Position numbers and translations under genes: made by a program
Part shown: positions 25,717 through 34,271 of the stretch, in pieces
Layout: every line of letters starts with the position of its first letter
Position numbering within the stretch: the stretch's first letter is position 1
Notes under the pieces: generated by a model
What the model saw: the letters and a program-made list of their open reading frames with translations, nothing else
Databases searched by the model: none
What the model was told of the DNA's origin: nothing
NCBI GenBank assembly: GCA_002482765.1
Contig: DLGP01000071.1
Location: 87,077-151,076, forward strand
Length of the DNA: 64,000 nucleotides
Source of the DNA: Alphaproteobacteria bacterium UBA7691
Lineage (GTDB): Bacteria; Pseudomonadota; Alphaproteobacteria; Ferrovibrionales; Ferrovibrionaceae
Direction of reading: 5' to 3'

Positions 25717-27443
25717 GCGGCAACCAGGCACTTTCCTTCCTGCATCAGCAGATCATGTGGGACCGGCTGATTTCCGTGGTGGAGGAGCAGGCGCAAACCC
25801 TGATCCGCACCGGTTTCAGCACGTCCACCCGCGAAGCCGGCGACGTTTCCGCCGGCATGTTCGATGTGCGCGGCAACATGCTGGCCCAGGCGGTGACCGG
25901 CACGCCGGGCCATGTCAATTCCATGGCCCGCGCCGTGGGGCATTTCCTGGATGCGTTTCCGCTGGCGACGATGCGGCCCGGCGATGTGTTCATCACCAAC
26001 GATCCCTGGAAAGGCACCGGGCATCTGCACGATTTCACCGTGGTGACGCCAACCTTCCGCCATGGCCGCGCCGTGGCTTTGTTTGCCTGCACCTGCCATG
26101 TGGTGGATATCGGCGGCCGCGGCATCGGCCCGGATGGCCGTCAGGTTTATGAGGAAGGCCTGTATGTGCCGCTGATGCGCTTTGCCGATCAGGGCAAGGT
26201 GAATGAAACATTGCTGGATATCGTGCGTGCCAATGTGCGCGAGCCGGTGCAGGTGGTGGGCGATCTTTATTCGCTGATGGCCTGCAACGATGTGGGGGCA
26301 CGCCGCCTGCTGGCGATGATGGATGAATTCCGTATCGAGGATTTTGACCAGTTGGGTGAGCATATCCTGGCGCGTTCACGCGAGGCGATGCTGGAGGCGG
26401 TGCGCCGGATTCCGGCCGGCACCTACCGCAATGCCATGCGGGTGGATGGTTATGACAAGCCGATTGATCTCAATGCGGCCATGATTATTGACGATAGCGG
26501 CATCAGTGTCGATTTCACCGGCACCTCGGCGCCCTCGGCTTTCGGCATCAATGTGCCGTTCTGCTATACCGAGGCTTATTCCAGCTTCGGTATCAAATGT
26601 GTGGTGGCGCCGAAGGTGCCGAATAATGCCGGTTCGCTTTCGGTGATCCGCATCAGCGCGCCGGAAAACACCATCGTCAACGCCTTGCATCCGATGCCGG
26701 TGGCCACCCGCCATGTCACTGGCCAGATGCTGCCTGATCTGATGTTCGGCTGCCTCGCTCAGGCCATCGGCAATGAGGTGCCGGCCGAAGGCGCTTCCTG
26801 CCTGTGGAACCTGTTTGCCATGGGCGGCCAGGGCCGCGTGGATGGCGATCCGGCCGAACTGGCTCATGCCCAGGTGTTCAACGTGCTGTGTTTCCATTCC
26901 GGTGGCACTGGTGCGCGGCCGGGCAAGGACGGGCTTTCCGCCACCGCCTTCCCCTCGGGGGTGAAGAATACGCCGGTGGAAATCACCGAGGCGATGTCGC
27001 CGCTGCTGATCTGGCGCAAGGAATACCGGGTCGATTCCGGCGGTGCCGGCCTGTGCCGTGGTGGCTTGGGTCAGGTGATGGAAGTGGAAAGCCAGGACGA
27101 CGCGCCCTTTGCCATCAGCGCCAATTACGACCGTATCGATTTTCCGCCGCGTGGCCGTGATGGCGGGCGCGATGGCATGGCCGGCCGCCTGTTGCTGCGT
27201 TCCGGTGGCCAGTTGCGCGGCAAGGGCCAGCAGACCATCGCACGCGGCGACCGCCTGGTGATTGAAATGCCCGGCGGCGGCGGCATTGGCGATCCCAAAA
27301 GCCGCGATGCGGCCCTGGTGCTGGAGGATGTGCGCATCGGCATGGTGTCGCGGACGGCGGCACAGCAGGAATACGGCGTGGTCATCACAGCGGACCTGAC
27401 CATCGACCAATCGGCCACCAGCGCGCTGCGCGGCCAAGCCTGA
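25713..27443 (+). CDS. hyuB: Hydantoinase/oxoprolinase family protein, HyuB-type subunit (copy 1)
   Basis: This 576-residue partner of HyuA shows LISVVEEQAQTLIRTGFSTS near the start, then VTGTPGHVNSMARAVGHFL, GDVFITNDPWKGTGHLHDFT, PVATRHVTGQMLPDLMFGCL and the C-terminal GDRLVIEMPGGGGIGDP, the standard HyuB pattern. It overlaps hyuA by 4 bases. The pair should form a cytoplasmic heteromer that hydrolyses a cyclic amide at the expense of ATP. Paralogue at 47864. Confidence 0.92.
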   Translation: MSGNQALSFLHQQIMWDRLISVVEEQAQTLIRTGFSTSTREAGDVSAGMFDVRGNMLAQAVTGTPGHVNSMARAVGHFLDAFPLATMRPGDVFITNDPWKGTGHLHDFTVVTPTFRHGRAVALFACTCHVVDIGGRGIGPDGRQVYEEGLYVPLMRFADQGKVNETLLDIVRANVREPVQVVGDLYSLMACNDVGARRLLAMMDEFRIEDFDQLGEHILARSREAMLEAVRRIPAGTYRNAMRVDGYDKPIDLNAAMIIDDSGISVDFTGTSAPSAFGINVPFCYTEAYSSFGIKCVVAPKVPNNAGSLSVIRISAPENTIVNALHPMPVATRHVTGQMLPDLMFGCLAQAIGNEVPAEGASCLWNLFAMGGQGRVDGDPAELAHAQVFNVLCFHSGGTGARPGKDGLSATAFPSGVKNTPVEITEAMSPLLIWRKEYRVDSGGAGLCRGGLGQVMEVESQDDAPFAISANYDRIDFPPRGRDGGRDGMAGRLLLRSGGQLRGKGQQTIARGDRLVIEMPGGGGIGDPKSRDAALVLEDVRIGMVSRTAAQQEYGVVITADLTIDQSATSALRGQA

Positions 27444-27472
27444 ACCAATAATAAACCCTGAAAGGACAGCAA

Positions 27473-28486
27473 ATGCTTGTTAGCGCTGGCTTGCCCACCG
27501 GCATGGAAGGCCTCACCTATCCGATCCCGTTTTCCTCGCCGGAAAGTGTGATCAAGATTGCCCAGCAGGCCGAAAGGCTTGGTTACCATTCGGTGTGGGG
27601 CAACGACCACATGACCACGCAGCATTATGTGCGCGATGAATTCCCGGTGCCGCCGCGTTTCTGGGAACCGTTGGTCACTTATGCCTTTGTTGCTGCCGCC
27701 ACCAAGACGCTGCGCTTCGGCACCGGCATCCTGGTGCTGCCGATGCGCCGCGATATTGTGGTGCTGGCCAAGCAGATTGCCACACTGGATCATTTCAGCG
27801 GCGGCCGGCTGGAAATCGGCGTTGGCGTGGGTGCCTATCGCGAGGAATTTGAAGCTTTGTGGCCGGATAGCAAGGCGCATCGTGGCGACATGGTGGAAGA
27901 AGGCGTTGATGCGCTGAACAAGATGTTCACTGAGCGTGTCGCCTCGTTTGAGGGCAAGTATTACAAATACCGCGACGTGGAATTGTTCCCCAAGCCGTTG
28001 CAGGCCAAGCTGCCGATCTATTTTGGCGGCAACAATGCCAATCATATCCGCCGCGTGGCCGAATCGGATGCCGCTGTGGGCTGGATTCCGGCCGGTATGG
28101 AAACCGAGCGGCTGGCGGAGAATGTCAAACAATTGCATGACATGGCTGCTGCCAAGGGCCGCGATCCGAGCAAGATCGAAATTGCGCCGCAATACATCGT
28201 GCATGTCGGCAAAACCCGCGAACAGGCGGTGGCGCGGTTCCATCAAAGCCAGATGTATCAGCATCTGGTTTCCTTGAGCAAATCCACGCTCAAGGAGCAG
28301 GCCAACAAGAAGATGGAAGATATCAACCTGGTTGGCAGCGTTGATGATGTGGTTGAAAAGGCGCTCAAGCTGCGCGCAGCAGGTGTCACGCATCTGCTCG
28401 GGCTGTATTTCGCCGCCAATGATGTGCAGGAACTGCTTGACCAGATGCAGCTTTTCGCCGAAAGCGTAATGCCGAAAATCGTTTGA
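27473..28486 (+). CDS. LLM-class (luciferase-like, F420- or FMN-dependent) oxidoreductase, type 1
   Basis: This 337-residue TIM-barrel enzyme of the luciferase-like monooxygenase family includes methylene-H4MPT reductase, F420-dependent dehydrogenases and FMN monooxygenases. Visible family blocks are AERLGYHSVWGNDHMTTQHY, RFGTGILVLPMRRDIVVLAK, GGRLEIGVGVGAYREEFEAL and LPIYFGGNNANHIRRVAE. It is 29 bases after hyuB with AAAGGA before the ATG. It is a close relative of the protein at 44060. F420 use is suggested by the F420 genes around it but is not proven by the sequence. Confidence 0.88.
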   Translation: MLVSAGLPTGMEGLTYPIPFSSPESVIKIAQQAERLGYHSVWGNDHMTTQHYVRDEFPVPPRFWEPLVTYAFVAAATKTLRFGTGILVLPMRRDIVVLAKQIATLDHFSGGRLEIGVGVGAYREEFEALWPDSKAHRGDMVEEGVDALNKMFTERVASFEGKYYKYRDVELFPKPLQAKLPIYFGGNNANHIRRVAESDAAVGWIPAGMETERLAENVKQLHDMAAAKGRDPSKIEIAPQYIVHVGKTREQAVARFHQSQMYQHLVSLSKSTLKEQANKKMEDINLVGSVDDVVEKALKLRAAGVTHLLGLYFAANDVQELLDQMQLFAESVMPKIV

Positions 28487-28513
28487 CCATATGTTGCCGA
28501 GGGTGCGTTTGCC

Positions 28514-29773
28514 ATGACCGTTTCTGCCGCTTCCCAAAAAGCCTCGTTGGCCATCGGTCAGCGCTCCCTCGGCGATCCATCACAGCTTTTCCCTTTGCAG
28601 CCGGCCTTGCTGATGGGCTGCCCGGTTTCCAGCACGCCGGAGATGCAGTATCCGCTGGAAATTGATTATGCCTATGACAAGCTGGATCTCAGCCTGTTCG
28701 ACCAGGGTGCTTTGGCCGGGCTGGATCGCTGGGCGCCGCTGCTGCCGCCGCTGGCGCCGGGCATTTCGCTCGGCGAAGGCGGCACACCGCTGATCCAGGC
28801 CGACAAGCTGGCGCGTGAGATCGGCTTTGATGGTGAATTGCTGCTCAAGGATGAAAGCCGCAATCCAACCTGGAGCCATAAGGATCGGCTCAATCTCTGC
28901 ACTGTCAGCGCTGCCAAGCTGGGCGGTGCGCGTGGCATCGCCGCGGCTTCGTCGGGCAACCATGGCGCTGCCGCTGCCGCCTATGCCGCCCGCGTCGGCC
29001 TGCCCTGCGTGGTGGTGACCAGCCCGGGCGCGCAGCCGGCCTTCCGCCAGTTTCTGCACAATCTTGGTGCTCATCTGGTGATCGTGCCAACCGAGCGGCG
29101 CTGGCCGGTGCTCAACCGCCTGATCGAGCAGACCGGCTTTTTCCCGGTCAGCAATCTGACCCGCTATCACACCGGCAATCCCTTTGGGCCGGAAGGCTAC
29201 AAGACCATCGCCTATGAGTTGTTCCTGCAACTCGGCCGGCGCGTGCCGGGCACGGTAATGATCCCCACCGGCTATGGTGAATTGCTCTATGGCGTGGCCA
29301 AGGGCTTTGCTGAGTTGAAGCGCCTCGGCCTCACCGATCGCATGCCGCGTATTGCCTCGGCCGAGCCGGAAGCGCGTGGCCCGTTGGCGCGCGCCCTGCG
29401 CAGCAATGCCGCTGCCATGGAAGTGGAGGCGGCGCCCACCATCGCTGCCGGCATTGCCTGCACGGTCAGCAGCTTCCGTGGCGTCGAGGCGATCCGGCTC
29501 AGCAATGGCCGCGCCATGACCTGTAGCGACGACGGCCTGATCGATCTGTGCAGCAAACTGGCCCATATGGGGCTGTATCAGGAATTATCCGGTTCCGCCG
29601 GGCTGGCCGCCTTGCAGGCCGGCTTGGGGCGCGGCGAACGGTTTGAAGGCCCGGTGGTGGCTATTCTGACATCTTCCGGCCTCAAGGACTTGCGGGCTGA
29701 AACCGATGGGGTGCCGTTTGCCGATGAAGCCGGCCTGGAAGCCCTGATCGATCAGCTTGGACGCAAGGCATAA
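28514..29773 (+). CDS. Threonine synthase-like PLP-dependent enzyme
   Basis: This 419-residue fold-type II PLP protein has the Schiff-base lysine in NPTWSHKDRLN (near residue 120), the phosphate-cradle motif AASSGNHGAAAAAYAARVGL and the C-terminal SGSAGLAALQAG and SSGLKD. The N-terminus keeps CPVSSTPEMQYPLEIDY but lacks the paired zinc-finger cysteines of many threonine synthases. It sits between two LLM genes, so it is more likely a catabolic lyase (beta- or gamma-elimination, or a deaminase) than a housekeeping threonine synthase. That is inference from context. Confidence 0.82.
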   Translation: MTVSAASQKASLAIGQRSLGDPSQLFPLQPALLMGCPVSSTPEMQYPLEIDYAYDKLDLSLFDQGALAGLDRWAPLLPPLAPGISLGEGGTPLIQADKLAREIGFDGELLLKDESRNPTWSHKDRLNLCTVSAAKLGGARGIAAASSGNHGAAAAAYAARVGLPCVVVTSPGAQPAFRQFLHNLGAHLVIVPTERRWPVLNRLIEQTGFFPVSNLTRYHTGNPFGPEGYKTIAYELFLQLGRRVPGTVMIPTGYGELLYGVAKGFAELKRLGLTDRMPRIASAEPEARGPLARALRSNAAAMEVEAAPTIAAGIACTVSSFRGVEAIRLSNGRAMTCSDDGLIDLCSKLAHMGLYQELSGSAGLAALQAGLGRGERFEGPVVAILTSSGLKDLRAETDGVPFADEAGLEALIDQLGRKA

Positions 29774-29777
29774 CATC

Positions 29778-30752
29778 ATGAGCGCAGCATTCGGCCTGTC
29801 TTTTGAAGGCAAGGAAACCCCGGCGCAGGTGCGCGAATTGGTGGCAGTGGCAGAGGCCAATGGCGTCGAGACGCTATGGTTTGCCAGTCATCTGTTTCAG
29901 CGCGAACCGATTGCCATGGCGTCGATGGCATTGCAGAGCAGCCGGCATGTGCGCATCGCTCTGATGGCCATGAGCCCGTATAGCGTGCATCCGGTCTATT
30001 CGGCGATGGCGGCGGCAACCTTGGATGAACTTTATCCGGGCCGCGTTACCCTCTGCTTTGGCGTTGGTGCGCCGCGTGATTTGCAGGCTGCCGGCATCGA
30101 GGCGCCGCAACCGCTGCAAACCCTGCGCGAATCGCTTGCTATTGCGGCTGAATTGCTCAGCGGCGAAGTGATCCAGTTCGATGGCAAGAAATACCAGGTG
30201 CATGACCGCCGCCTGGCAATGGGCGGGCGCAAGGTGCCGCTGGTGCTGGCGGCATCCGGGCCGCAGATGCTGGAACTGGCCGGACGCATTGCCGATGGTG
30301 TGCTGATCAGTGCCGCCACTTCGGTGGAGTTTGTCAATTGGTGCCTCGATCTGGTGGCCAAGGGCGAGGCCGAAGCCGGCCGCCGCATCCGCCGCATCGG
30401 CCTGCTTTATGCCGCGCTTGGCGGCAGTGAAAGCCAGGCGCATGACAAGCTGCGCCGCACGCTGGCCTTCATCCTGCGTGGTGCGCATCACGCACGCAAT
30501 CTTGAACTCGCCGGTTCGGTGCTGGATCAGGAAACATTGGCAGCGGCCTTTCTGACTGAGAACTGGGCTGAAGTGGAGCGGTTGGTGACCGATGATGTGG
30601 TGCGCCGCCATGCTGCCAGCGGCACCATTGCCCAGGTTCAGGCGCGTTTCTCGGCTTATAATCAGGTCGGCCTGGATGAACTGGTGCTGGCCGGCCAGGG
30701 CGATGCGGCAGTGCTGGCCGATGTGCTGCGCGTGACCCGCCCGGCTGGCTGA
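29778..30752 (+). CDS. LLM-class (F420- or FMN-dependent) oxidoreductase, type 2
   Basis: This 324-residue luciferase-like enzyme shows ETLWFASHLFQREPIAMA, RIALMAMSPYSVHPVYSA, DELYPGRVTLCFGVGAPRDL, VPLVLAASGPQMLELAG and ADGVLISAATSVEFV, blocks reminiscent of methylene-H4MPT reductase-like F420 enzymes. The ATG at 29778 starts 5 bases after the preceding stop. It is paralogous to 43086-44063 over the whole length and distinct from the type 1 pair. It is the last gene of the livH operon; a hairpin follows at 30766-30794. Confidence 0.87.
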   Translation: MSAAFGLSFEGKETPAQVRELVAVAEANGVETLWFASHLFQREPIAMASMALQSSRHVRIALMAMSPYSVHPVYSAMAAATLDELYPGRVTLCFGVGAPRDLQAAGIEAPQPLQTLRESLAIAAELLSGEVIQFDGKKYQVHDRRLAMGGRKVPLVLAASGPQMLELAGRIADGVLISAATSVEFVNWCLDLVAKGEAEAGRRIRRIGLLYAALGGSESQAHDKLRRTLAFILRGAHHARNLELAGSVLDQETLAAAFLTENWAEVERLVTDDVVRRHAASGTIAQVQARFSAYNQVGLDELVLAGQGDAAVLADVLRVTRPAG

Positions 30753-30765
30753 GGCCGGCAGCCAA

Positions 30766-30794
30766 GCATGCGCGGGAAAAACTTCCGCGCATGC
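30766..30794. terminator. Hairpin GCATGCGCGG / CCGCGCATGC downstream of the livHMGF-hyuAB-LLM operon
   Basis: A perfect 10-bp stem (30766-30775 with 30785-30794) with a 9-base A-rich loop, 14 bases after the LLM stop. No U-tract follows, so it could be a terminator or an mRNA-stabilising hairpin. The rest of the 201-base gap holds the iclR3 promoter. Confidence 0.55.
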
Positions 30795-30917
30795 GCGCCT
30801 TGCGCGTTGCTGTGTATTTCTTGCGATAAATAATTTGGCATCTGCTGCTGAAATGCGCATTTCATGCGGCTTTTATTGCATGTTTTGCATTGGCCTTACG
30901 GCGTGACAAAGATTTCC

Positions 30918-30944
30918 TTGACGCTCTCGGAGGGCGCTTATAAT
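30918..30944 (+). promoter_or_regulatory. Sigma70-type promoter of iclR3-fbiC-cofE, near-leaderless
   Basis: TTGACG (30918-30923) and a perfect TATAAT (30939-30944) are separated by 15 bases (16 if read from CTTGAC). The -10 ends 9 bases before the ATG at 30954, so the transcript would have almost no leader. A TGACAAA / TTTGTCA inverted repeat (30904-30910 and 30948-30954) flanks the promoter. Confidence 0.6.
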
Positions 30945-30953
30945 CTTTTTGTC

Positions 30954-31790
30954 ATGTCAGAACGTCGTTCCGATAATAGGTACAAAGCTGATCCCAACCA
31001 GTCGCTGGCCAAGGGCCTTGCGGTGTTGGAACAGCTTGAACTGGCGGAAAGCGAAGTTGGTGTGCGCGAATTGGCGCGCCGCGTCGGGGTTTCCACCACG
31101 GCGGCACATCGTCTGCTGGCGACGCTGCGCACACATGGTTTCATTGAACAGAATCCCTATAACCTGCGCTATCGCATCGGCCATCGTGCTTTCCAGGTTG
31201 GGCAATCCTATCTGGCGCAGCAGACCTTGCAGCAGATCGCCTTTGGCCGCATGCACGAATTGTCGTTGCATGGTGGCGTTGCCGCTTATCTCGGCGTGCT
31301 GCGCAACAACACGGTGGTTTATCTGTTGTCGCTGATGAACGGGCCCACGCCGGTGAATGTGCAGCCTGGCTCCAGCGCCTTTGTGCATTCCACCGCTTTG
31401 GGCAAGGCCATGCTGGCCGGCCTGGAACTGGATGCGCGCGAGCATGCCATCGCTGAACTGGAACTGCCGGCCCTGACCCCCACCACCATCGTGGATCGTG
31501 GCCGTTTGCGTGAGGAAATTGGCCGTGTGGCGGAAGACGGCTTTGCCATCTGCAACACCGAGAATATTCCCAGCGTCTATGCCATCGGGGCGCCGATCCG
31601 TGATTATACCGGGCAGACCGTGGCGGCGGTAAGTTTTGCCGTGATGCAGCCGGATGCAGAGCGGCATTATGCCGCCGAACATGAACGGCTGCGCGGCATG
31701 GCATTATGTGCTGCGGCGGATATTTCCAGCCAATTGGGCGCCGTGCCTTATCATGCCGGTCTGCGTGCGCCATCGCCCAGTATGATGTAA
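30954..31790 (+). CDS. IclR-family regulator (third in window)
   Basis: This 278-residue regulator starts MSERRSDNRYKADPNQSLAK, with a winged helix-turn-helix through VGVRELARRVGVSTTAAHRL and an IclR ligand domain containing FVHSTALGKAMLAGLELDA and GAPIRDYTGQTVAAVSFAV. It is closely related to the IclR proteins at 15686 and 35221. The start is set by the promoter at 30918-30944; an in-frame extension to 30864 would begin upstream of it. A GTTCC-N7-GGTAC operator lies in codons 5-10. It heads the fbiC-cofE transcript, so it probably controls FO and F420 synthesis. Confidence 0.9.
   Translation: MSERRSDNRYKADPNQSLAKGLAVLEQLELAESEVGVRELARRVGVSTTAAHRLLATLRTHGFIEQNPYNLRYRIGHRAFQVGQSYLAQQTLQQIAFGRMHELSLHGGVAAYLGVLRNNTVVYLLSLMNGPTPVNVQPGSSAFVHSTALGKAMLAGLELDAREHAIAELELPALTPTTIVDRGRLREEIGRVAEDGFAICNTENIPSVYAIGAPIRDYTGQTVAAVSFAVMQPDAERHYAAEHERLRGMALCAAADISSQLGAVPYHAGLRAPSPSMM
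30967..30983. promoter_or_regulatory. IclR-type operator GTTCC-N7-GGTAC inside the iclR3 5' coding region
   Basis: GTTCCGATAATAGGTAC is one mismatch from the perfect palindrome. Its 7-base centre, GATAATA, is identical to that of the site at 35237-35253. It lies 13 bases after the A of the start codon. Confidence 0.65.
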
Positions 31791-31837
31791 TGGGCTTGAT
31801 CTAAGCCAGTTTGTCGAGTTGAGGAGCGTAGTGCGTT

Positions 31838-34267
31838 ATGGAGCTTGGGCAGGTATGGGAAGAGGCGACCGCCCTGACGCGGCGCCTCGCGGAAACGCCA
31901 TTGGCCGACCTGCTGTTGCAGGCCAGCGCCTTGCGGCGCCAGGGCCATGGTGATCGTATCTCCTATTCGCGCAAGGTGTTCATTCCGCTAACCCAGCTTT
32001 GCCGCGATACCTGCCGCTATTGCACCTTCGCCGATACGCCGAAAAACCTTCCGGCGGCGTTTCTGACACCCGAACAGGTGCTGGATATTGCCCGCAAGGG
32101 GCGCGAAGCCGGCTGCCATGAGGCTTTGTTCACGCTGGGCGACAAGCCGGAACTGCGCTATCGCGAGGCAGCGGATTTCCTGCGCCAGCAGGGGTATGCC
32201 AGCACAGTGGAATATCTTTATGCCATGTGTGCGCTGGTGCAGCGCGAAACCGGGCTGCTGCCGCATGTCAATGCCGGGGTGATGCCGCAGGCCGATATCG
32301 AGCGGCTGCGCCAGGTCAGCGTTTCGCAGGGCATCATGCTGGAAAGTATTTCCGAGCGGCTCTGCGAGCGCGGCGGCGCACATTTTGGCTCACCCGACAA
32401 GCAGCCGGCGGTGCGGCTGGAGATGATCGCGGCGGCGGGCAAGGCGCGCGTGCCGTTCACCTCCGGCATTCTGATCGGCATCGGCGAAACACGCGAAGAG
32501 CGCATCGCCTCGTTGCTGGCCTTGCGCAACCTGCATGCCGAATATGGCCATGTGCAGGAAGTGATCGTGCAGAATTTCCGCGCCAAGCCGGATACAAAGA
32601 TGGCCGGCGAGGCAGAGCCGGATATGGACGAACTGCTCTGGAGCGTGGCGGCGGCGCGGCTGATCCTGGGCGCCGACATGAATATCCAGGTGCCGCCCAA
32701 TCTGAGCTATGCCGATTTTCCGCGCCTGCTGGATGCCGGTATCAATGATTGGGGCGGCATCTCGCCAGTGACACCGGATTATGTCAATCCGGAAGCGCCC
32801 TGGCCTGCCGTGTTGCGGCTGGAAGCCGCCACGTTGGCCAAGGGTTTGCGTCTGGTGCAGCGCCTGGCGGCCTATCCGGCTTATCTGCGTGATGCTGCCA
32901 CCTGGCAGGATGCGGGCATGGCGCCGGCTTTGCTGGCGCATGGCGATGCCGATGGCTTTGCCCGCGAGGATGAATGGAGCCCCGGCGTGCCGGGTATCAA
33001 GCCGCCGCCGCAGCGCCTGCTGCCGCCGCTGCCTGCCGTGCAGGATGGTGCCTCACGCGAACTGGATCAGCTGCTGCGCAGCGCCGAGGCCGGTCAGCGG
33101 CTGGAGCCGGCCGGCATCGTGCGGCTGTTTGATGCCCGCGGTGGCGAGCTGGAGGCCGTGCGCCAGGCCGCCGATGCGCTGCGCCGCCGGATGAATGGCG
33201 ATGTGGTGCGCTATGTCGTCAACCGCAATATCAACTACACCAATATCTGTTACTATAAATGCCGTTTCTGCGCTTTCTCCAAGGGCAAGACACACGATCA
33301 TTTGCGCGGCTCGCCCTATGACCTGTCGCGTGAGGAGATCACGCGCCGGGTCAGCGAAGCCTGGGCGCGCGGCGCCACCGAAGTCTGCATGCAGGGCGGC
33401 ATTCATCCGGATTATACCGGCCAGACCTATATCAACTTGCTGGATATGGTGAAGGCGGCAGAGCCTGAAATGCATGTGCATGCCTTCTCGGCGCTGGAAG
33501 TGCATCAGGGCGCCAAGACACTTGGCGTTGATGTGGCGGATTTCCTAGCGCAATTGCGTGATCATGGCCTTGGCACCTTGCCCGGCACGGCAGCGGAAAT
33601 CCTGGATGATGACGTGCGCCGCATTCTCTGCCCGGACAAGATCGGCACCGAACGCTGGCTGGAGATCATCGGCGCGGCGCATCGTGTCGGCCTGCGCACC
33701 ACGGCCACCATCATGTTCGGCCATATCGAGGCACCGATTGCATGGGCGCGGCATCTGCTGCATATCCGCGACCTACAGGCGCGTACCGGCGGCTTTACCG
33801 AGTTTGTGCCACTGCCATTCATCCATTTTGAAGCGCCGATTTATCTGCGCGGCCAGGCACGGCGCGGCCCCACCTGGCGCGAAACCATGCTGATGTATGC
33901 CGTATCGCGGCTGGTGCTGCATCCGCTGATCCCGAATATCCAGGGTTCCTGGGTCAAGCTCGGGCCGGAAGGGGTGGCGGCTGCGCTACGCTATGGCGCC
34001 AATGATCTTGGCGGCACGCTGATGGATGAAAGTATCTCGCGCGCGGCCGGTGCCGAGCATGGTTCCGAATTGCCGCCGCATGCGATGGAGCAGTTGATCC
34101 GTGATGCCGGCCGCGAACCGCAGCAGCGCAGCACGCTGTACCAGCCGGTGAGCGAGGAGCGCCGCCGCGCCAGCCACAGCGCAGCGCCGCTGCTGCCGAC
34201 GGTGCAGACGCCCTATCGCCGCCGAGCAGCAGAACAGCCGATGCCGCAACCCGCCCTGGCGGTGTGA
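31838..34267 (+). CDS. fbiC: FO synthase FbiC (CofG-CofH fusion), radical SAM
   Basis: This 809-residue bifunctional radical SAM enzyme makes the deazaflavin FO from tyrosine and 5-amino-6-ribitylaminouracil. The N-terminal CofG-like half has CRDTCRYC (C55, C59, C62), then GDKPELRYRE and GILIGIGETREERI. The C-terminal CofH-like half has CYYKCRFC (C471, C475, C478), then ATEVCMQGGIHPDYTGQTY and TIMFGHIEAPIAWARHL. Both CX3CX2C cluster sites are intact. The fused form is the one known from actinobacteria and some proteobacteria; archaea and cyanobacteria use separate proteins. cofE follows after 4 bases. Confidence 0.96.
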   Translation: MELGQVWEEATALTRRLAETPLADLLLQASALRRQGHGDRISYSRKVFIPLTQLCRDTCRYCTFADTPKNLPAAFLTPEQVLDIARKGREAGCHEALFTLGDKPELRYREAADFLRQQGYASTVEYLYAMCALVQRETGLLPHVNAGVMPQADIERLRQVSVSQGIMLESISERLCERGGAHFGSPDKQPAVRLEMIAAAGKARVPFTSGILIGIGETREERIASLLALRNLHAEYGHVQEVIVQNFRAKPDTKMAGEAEPDMDELLWSVAAARLILGADMNIQVPPNLSYADFPRLLDAGINDWGGISPVTPDYVNPEAPWPAVLRLEAATLAKGLRLVQRLAAYPAYLRDAATWQDAGMAPALLAHGDADGFAREDEWSPGVPGIKPPPQRLLPPLPAVQDGASRELDQLLRSAEAGQRLEPAGIVRLFDARGGELEAVRQAADALRRRMNGDVVRYVVNRNINYTNICYYKCRFCAFSKGKTHDHLRGSPYDLSREEITRRVSEAWARGATEVCMQGGIHPDYTGQTYINLLDMVKAAEPEMHVHAFSALEVHQGAKTLGVDVADFLAQLRDHGLGTLPGTAAEILDDDVRRILCPDKIGTERWLEIIGAAHRVGLRTTATIMFGHIEAPIAWARHLLHIRDLQARTGGFTEFVPLPFIHFEAPIYLRGQARRGPTWRETMLMYAVSRLVLHPLIPNIQGSWVKLGPEGVAAALRYGANDLGGTLMDESISRAAGAEHGSELPPHAMEQLIRDAGREPQQRSTLYQPVSEERRRASHSAAPLLPTVQTPYRRRAAEQPMPQPALAV

Positions 34268-34271
34268 GGCG

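Noticed and set aside
23632..27443. Acetone or acetophenone carboxylase instead of hydantoinase
   Set aside because: HyuA/HyuB relatives include carboxylases, but no third small subunit (as in acetone carboxylase) is present. Left as a minor alternative.
27125..28537. A 470-codon minus-strand frame opposite LLM type 1
   Set aside because: Same antisense artefact; the plus-strand frame has clear LLM motifs and a ribosome-binding site.
28514..29773. Housekeeping threonine synthase
   Set aside because: Position inside a catabolic operon and loss of the N-terminal zinc-finger cysteines argue against it, although not conclusively.
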